Assembly (NCBI GenBank): GCA_963819735.1
Contig: CAWFXC010000005.1
Coordinates: 868,001-932,000 of the forward strand
Source of the DNA: CAWFXC01 sp963819735
Lineage (GTDB): Bacteria; Actinomycetota; Acidimicrobiia; IMCC26256; DASPTH01
Length of the DNA stretch: 64,000 bases
Direction: 5' to 3'
Part shown: positions 60,167 through 64,000 of the stretch, in pieces
How the letters are laid out: the number at the start of each line of letters is the position of its first letter
Position numbering within the stretch: position 1 is the stretch's first letter
Notes under the pieces: model-generated
Told to the model about the DNA's origin: nothing
Database searches by the model: none
The model's input: only the letters and a program-made list of their open reading frames with translations
Translations under genes and position numbers: made by a program

Positions 60167-63100
60167 TCATGCCGGCCCGGGTTCGTCGCCGAAGGCGGCG
60201 GTGCTCCTGTCGTCGGCTGCACCGTCGACGAAGACGACCCGATTGGTGCGCACCGCCGGCACGGTGGTGCCGGGCACCACGATGCCGACCAGGTTGAGCG
60301 GATCGGTGGCGTTCACCGTGACCCGCTCACCGGTGCGGGGGAGCTTGCGCGCCTGCCGCGAGCTGCTCGATCGCTCCCGGCAGTGCGTACTGCTCGCCGC
60401 TGAACCCGGTGACGAACCGGCCGCCCCGCACGAGCCCGCGGTCTTCGAGCCGGCGCAGTGCCCACTGGATGTCGCGCCACGGGAACCTGATCGAGTCGTG
60501 GACCGCGAGATCGCGGAACACCACCCCCCATCGGTTGAGCAGGAGCTCGGCCACGGCTTCGGCGAGCTCGTCGCGATCGGCACCCAGGTCGGCGTCGGCG
60601 GGTGTGGGATCGGCGGGCGGTACCAACGACCAGCGGCCGGCGGCTGCGGTGGCCGTCCGGGCACCGCGGGCCAGCCGCGAGAAACGGCGTACCTCGGGTG
60701 CGCGCTTCCCGTGCGCGACGCGCGCACGAATGGCGCCGAAGCCGTCGGACATCACGAGCCCGCGCGCGACGCCGTCCCACAGCGCTCGTTCGACGTCTTC
60801 GGGGAGACGGTTGGTGGCACTCCCCAGCTCGGAGGCGAAGCACGCGCCACGATCGCGGAGCACCTCGAGCATCTCGGCCGTGCCTCCTATGACCGGCTCG
60901 GCGGGATCGGCGCCCGCGCGCGCGGCCGGGAGCAGCCACTCGAGGTCGGCGCGACACACGAGCGAGATGGGCGTGGCCTTCGACGGCGCGACTGCCGGTG
61001 CGTCGATGTCGCGCGCGGGCGGCGTCAGGCGGAGCCAGGCCACCTCGCCGTCGTGACACAGGCGATCGAGCCACGCGCCTTCGTAGCGGCGCAGGCGGGC
61101 ACCGAGGAGATCGGGTTCCCAGGCCACTGCGGCGGCGTCGTAGCCCTGGAGCTGCTCGATCACGGTGAGCAGCCCGGCCTCGCCGACCAGTTGGGTGCCC
61201 GGTGCGACGTGCTGCCAGCGCAGCAGGAAACGCATGAAGTCCTGCGCGGTCGCGGGCTCGACGCCCTGCCGGCGGGTGCGCCGCGAGTAGGAGTGCATGC
61301 GGGCGAGCAGCCGACGCGACACCCACTCGGTCGTGACCGCGGCTTCGGTGTAACGGCCCTGGAGCACGAAGCCCCTCTGCTCCAGGTAGGCGAGGCCGGC
61401 GGCGACGCGCGGTTCGCTGATGGCTACGGCCGTGGCCAGTTCGTCGGCGGTGGTGATGCCGGTGATCTCGAGGTGCCCGCGGAGCACCGAGGCGATTGCT
61501 TCCTCGTCGCCGTCGAAAGCGCGGGTGGCGTCGGCGACGCGTTCGGTCGCGCACCAGTGCTCGGCCCCGCTGCGCTCGATGGCGCGACCGCGCCCGCGCG
61601 CGACGAGCTCGTCGAACAACGCGCGCCAGTCGGGGCGCGCGCGCATCACCACCACCGACGACAGCAGGTCGTGGAGATCGTCGGCGACCGTGGGCTCGGG
61701 CGTGATCTCGAGGTGCACCTGTTCGATGGCGGCCGCGTCGAGCGCACCGATCGACGCCAGATCGACCGCCAGCCCGCGCCGCAACGTGACCGCGTTCGTG
61801 CGCCGGTTCTGGAGCTCTTCGTCGTCGAGGAACGCGTACGGGCGAGCGGTGAGGATCTCGTGTGACAGCACCGACGGTTCGGTCGTGTCGACGAAGTGCA
61901 CCGCGACCTCGCCCGACTCCATGTGTTCGAGCAGGCTGCGGATGCCGTCGATGTCGAGCGCCTCGTGCAGCGTGTCGGCAATGGTCTGGCGGACGAGCAC
62001 GTGGTCGGGGATCTCGACCGGGCCCGTGATGTTCTCCTGGCAGGCGGCGGCCTGCGGGAACACCGCGGCCATGAGATCGTCGGACTCCATGCGCTGGATG
62101 GGCGGGGGATTACGCCGGCCGTTGCGGAACCGCAGGACCATGAGCGACCGGTTCAGGTTCCAGCGCCAGCGGGACAGGAACATGGGGGAGTCGAGGATCG
62201 CCTGGCGCAGGGTGTCCTCGACCGTGGCACTGGTGACGTAGTGCGTCACCTCTTGGAGCGGGAAGCTGTGGTGGGGCCCGAGCGACAGGACGATGGCGTC
62301 GTCGCTGGCCGCGGCCTGCAGCTCGAAGTTGAACGTGCGACAGAACTTCTTGCGCAGCGCCAGGCCCAGCGACCGGTTCACCCGCCCGCCGTAGGGGGAG
62401 TGGACGACGAGTTGCATCCCGCCCGTCTCGTCGAAGAACCGCTCGATGACGAGTTGTTGCTGCGTAGGTGTGGCGCCGAGGACCGCGCGCCCGACGGCGA
62501 GGTAATCGACGATCATCGTCGCCGCCACGCTTCCGATGCCGGCGGTCTCCGTGAGCCAGGCGCGGGCCGCGTCGGGGTCGCCCACGGCCAGGAGGGCATC
62601 GACGCCGTGGCGGAGGTCGGAGACCTCGGTGGACAGCTCGGCGGTGCGGGCCGGCGCCTCGCCCATCCAGAACGGGATGGTGGGATGGGCTCCGGTGGCG
62701 TCGCGTACGCGCACCACACCCGTTTCGACCTTGCGGATCTGCCACGGGTGCGTACCGAGGAGGAACACGTCGCCCGCCATCGACTCGACCGCGAAGTCTT
62801 CGTTGACGGTGCCGATGAACGTGTCGTCGGGCTCGGCGACGACGCGGTAGTCGCCGTTCTCGGGGATCGCACCACCCGACGTGACCGCCGCCAGCCGGGC
62901 GCCCTTGCGGCCGCGTACCTCGCCGTTGACCGCGTCGTGATGGAGGTAGGCGCCGCGTCGACCGCGGCCCGTCTCGATGCCGTCGCTCACCAGCGCGAGC
63001 ACTTCGTCGAACTGCGGACGGGTGAGCTCGGTGTAGGGGGCGGCGCGCCGCACCAGTGCGAACAGGTCGTCGGTGCGCCACTCCTTCGCGCCCACTTCGG

Positions 63101-64000
63101 CGACGATCTGCTGCGCGGCGATGTCGAGCGGGAGGTGGGGGAGCGTGATCGCGTCGAGGCGTCCGCCGCGCACCGCGGCCAGCAACGCGGCGCACTCGAC
63201 GAGCTCGTCGCGGGTGAGGGGATAGAGGCGTCCCTTCGGCGTGCCGGCGCGGCTGTGGTTCGATCGACCGACCCGTTGCAGGAACGTGGCGATGCTGCGG
63301 GGTGATCCGATCTGGCACACCAGCTCGACCGGGCCGATGTCGATCCCGAGCTCGAGTGACGCGGTGGCCACGAGTGCCCGGAGGTCGCCGGCGCGGAGGC
63401 GGGTCTCCACGCGGTGACGACGCTCCTTCGACAGGCTGCCGTGGTGCGCGGCGACGACGTCGTCGCCGAGGCGGGCGCCGAGTTGGTGGGCGAGCCGTTC
63501 GGCCATGCGCCGCGTGTTCACGAACACGAGCGTGGTGCGGTGCTCGAGCACGAGCGCGGCGATGCGGTCGAGGACGTCGCCCATCTGCTCGGCCGAGGTG
63601 ACCGCCTCGAGCTCGCCCTCGGGGAGCTCGAGCGCGAGGTCGAGATCGCGTTGGTGGCCGGAGTCGACGATTCGGGGAAGGGGGCGATCACCGACGAGCA
63701 GGCGACCGACGGTTTCGATCGGGCGCTGCGTGGCCGAGAGACCGACACGGCTCGGGCGGGTGTCGCACAACGCTTCGAGTCGTTCGAGCGTGAGCGCGAG
63801 GTGCGCGCCCCGCTTGTCGCGCGCGACCGCGTGGATCTCGTCGACGATGACCGTCTCGACGGTACGCAGCACCTCGCGGCTCTTGGCTCCGGTGACGAGG
63901 AGGTAGAGCGACTCGGGCGTGGTGACGACGAAGCTGGGTGGCCGTCGCAACATCGTGGCGCGTTGCGAACTGGTGGTGTCGCCGGTGCGCACGGCGACGC
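60167..64000 (-). CDS. lhr: ATP-dependent helicase Lhr, N-terminus outside the window, one frameshift near the C-terminus
   Basis: The visible part has about 1,275 residues of the large helicase-related protein. The first helicase domain is cut by the edge but shows VTTPESLYLL and the Walker B DEIH box; the second has STSLELGIDIG-like LVATASLELGIDIGPVELVC and IATFLQRVGRSNHSR. The Lhr-specific winged-helix and beta-barrel region follows (PYGGRVNRSLGLALRKKFCR). Lhr-type enzymes unwind DNA-RNA hybrids 3'-5' and act in repair. An extra G near 60357 moves the frame; restored, it continues RKLPRTGERVTVNATDPLNL to a stop at 60167 rather than 60327. Confidence 0.92.

Overview
The window is high-GC DNA from an actinobacterium. 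This rests on the GC-rich third codon positions, three luciferase-like enzymes of the F420/flavin type, a dodecin, an Lhr helicase, many acyl-CoA dehydrogenases and SDRs, and several starts that look leaderless. An uncultured Acidimicrobiia-like member is my guess; the sequence does not settle it. Most of the window reads as a catabolic block for hydrophobic ketones, acids or esters.

1-8.9 kb is a rearranged mobile zone. It holds the 5' part of an IS481-type transposase and two copies of a tRNA-Gly(GCC) 3' half plus its terminator, at 994 and 8403. Between them lie a small catabolic set (SnoaL-like, LLM oxidoreductase, TetR, two SDRs, a molybdopterin hydroxylase large subunit, a CMD protein) and two gene stumps (an SDR tail and a 3-hydroxyisobutyrate dehydrogenase head). 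Behind the second tRNA copy sits a mosaic of three fragments copied from this same zone. 9-17.8 kb is a run of small, mostly single genes: lipoprotein, VOC, an amber-interrupted stress-type protein, MFS exporter, SHOCT protein, dodecin, membrane and SRPBCC proteins.

18-44.5 kb is the catabolic core: three Baeyer-Villiger-type monooxygenases, a P450, three acyl-CoA dehydrogenases, Rieske oxygenase, esterase, cyclase-family hydrolase, amidohydrolase, enoyl-CoA hydratase, three SDRs, an acyl-CoA ligase, a fused E1 alpha-beta 2-oxoacid dehydrogenase, a TauD-like dioxygenase and a solute-binding protein. Six intergenic sites between 25.6 and 42.5 kb resemble one 20-bp palindrome, TGTACCGACCGGTCGGTACA. 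Five lie in divergent promoters, and one of these serves the enoyl-CoA hydratase/TetR pair, so this TetR probably controls the block. A likely order of work is uptake, ketone or ring oxygenation, ester or ring opening, CoA activation, beta-oxidation. Genes from 29.1 to 34.6 kb carry many single-base indels although motifs and frames are otherwise intact, which looks more like consensus error than decay.

44.5-57.5 kb holds further LLM enzymes, an acetyltransferase, a second acyl-CoA ligase, an M23 peptidase with coiled coil, a dienelactone hydrolase, a quinone reductase, a PD-(D/E)XK nuclease-like protein, an acetolactate decarboxylase with a ribbon-helix-helix-like N-terminus, and an epoxide hydrolase.

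57.5-60.1 kb holds the most unusual unit: a BKACE-type beta-keto acid cleavage enzyme, a UGSC-type protein whose motif cysteine position is an in-frame TGA followed by a SECIS-like hairpin (a probable selenoprotein), and a partner gene of unknown function, all on the minus strand. The window ends in a partial Lhr helicase.
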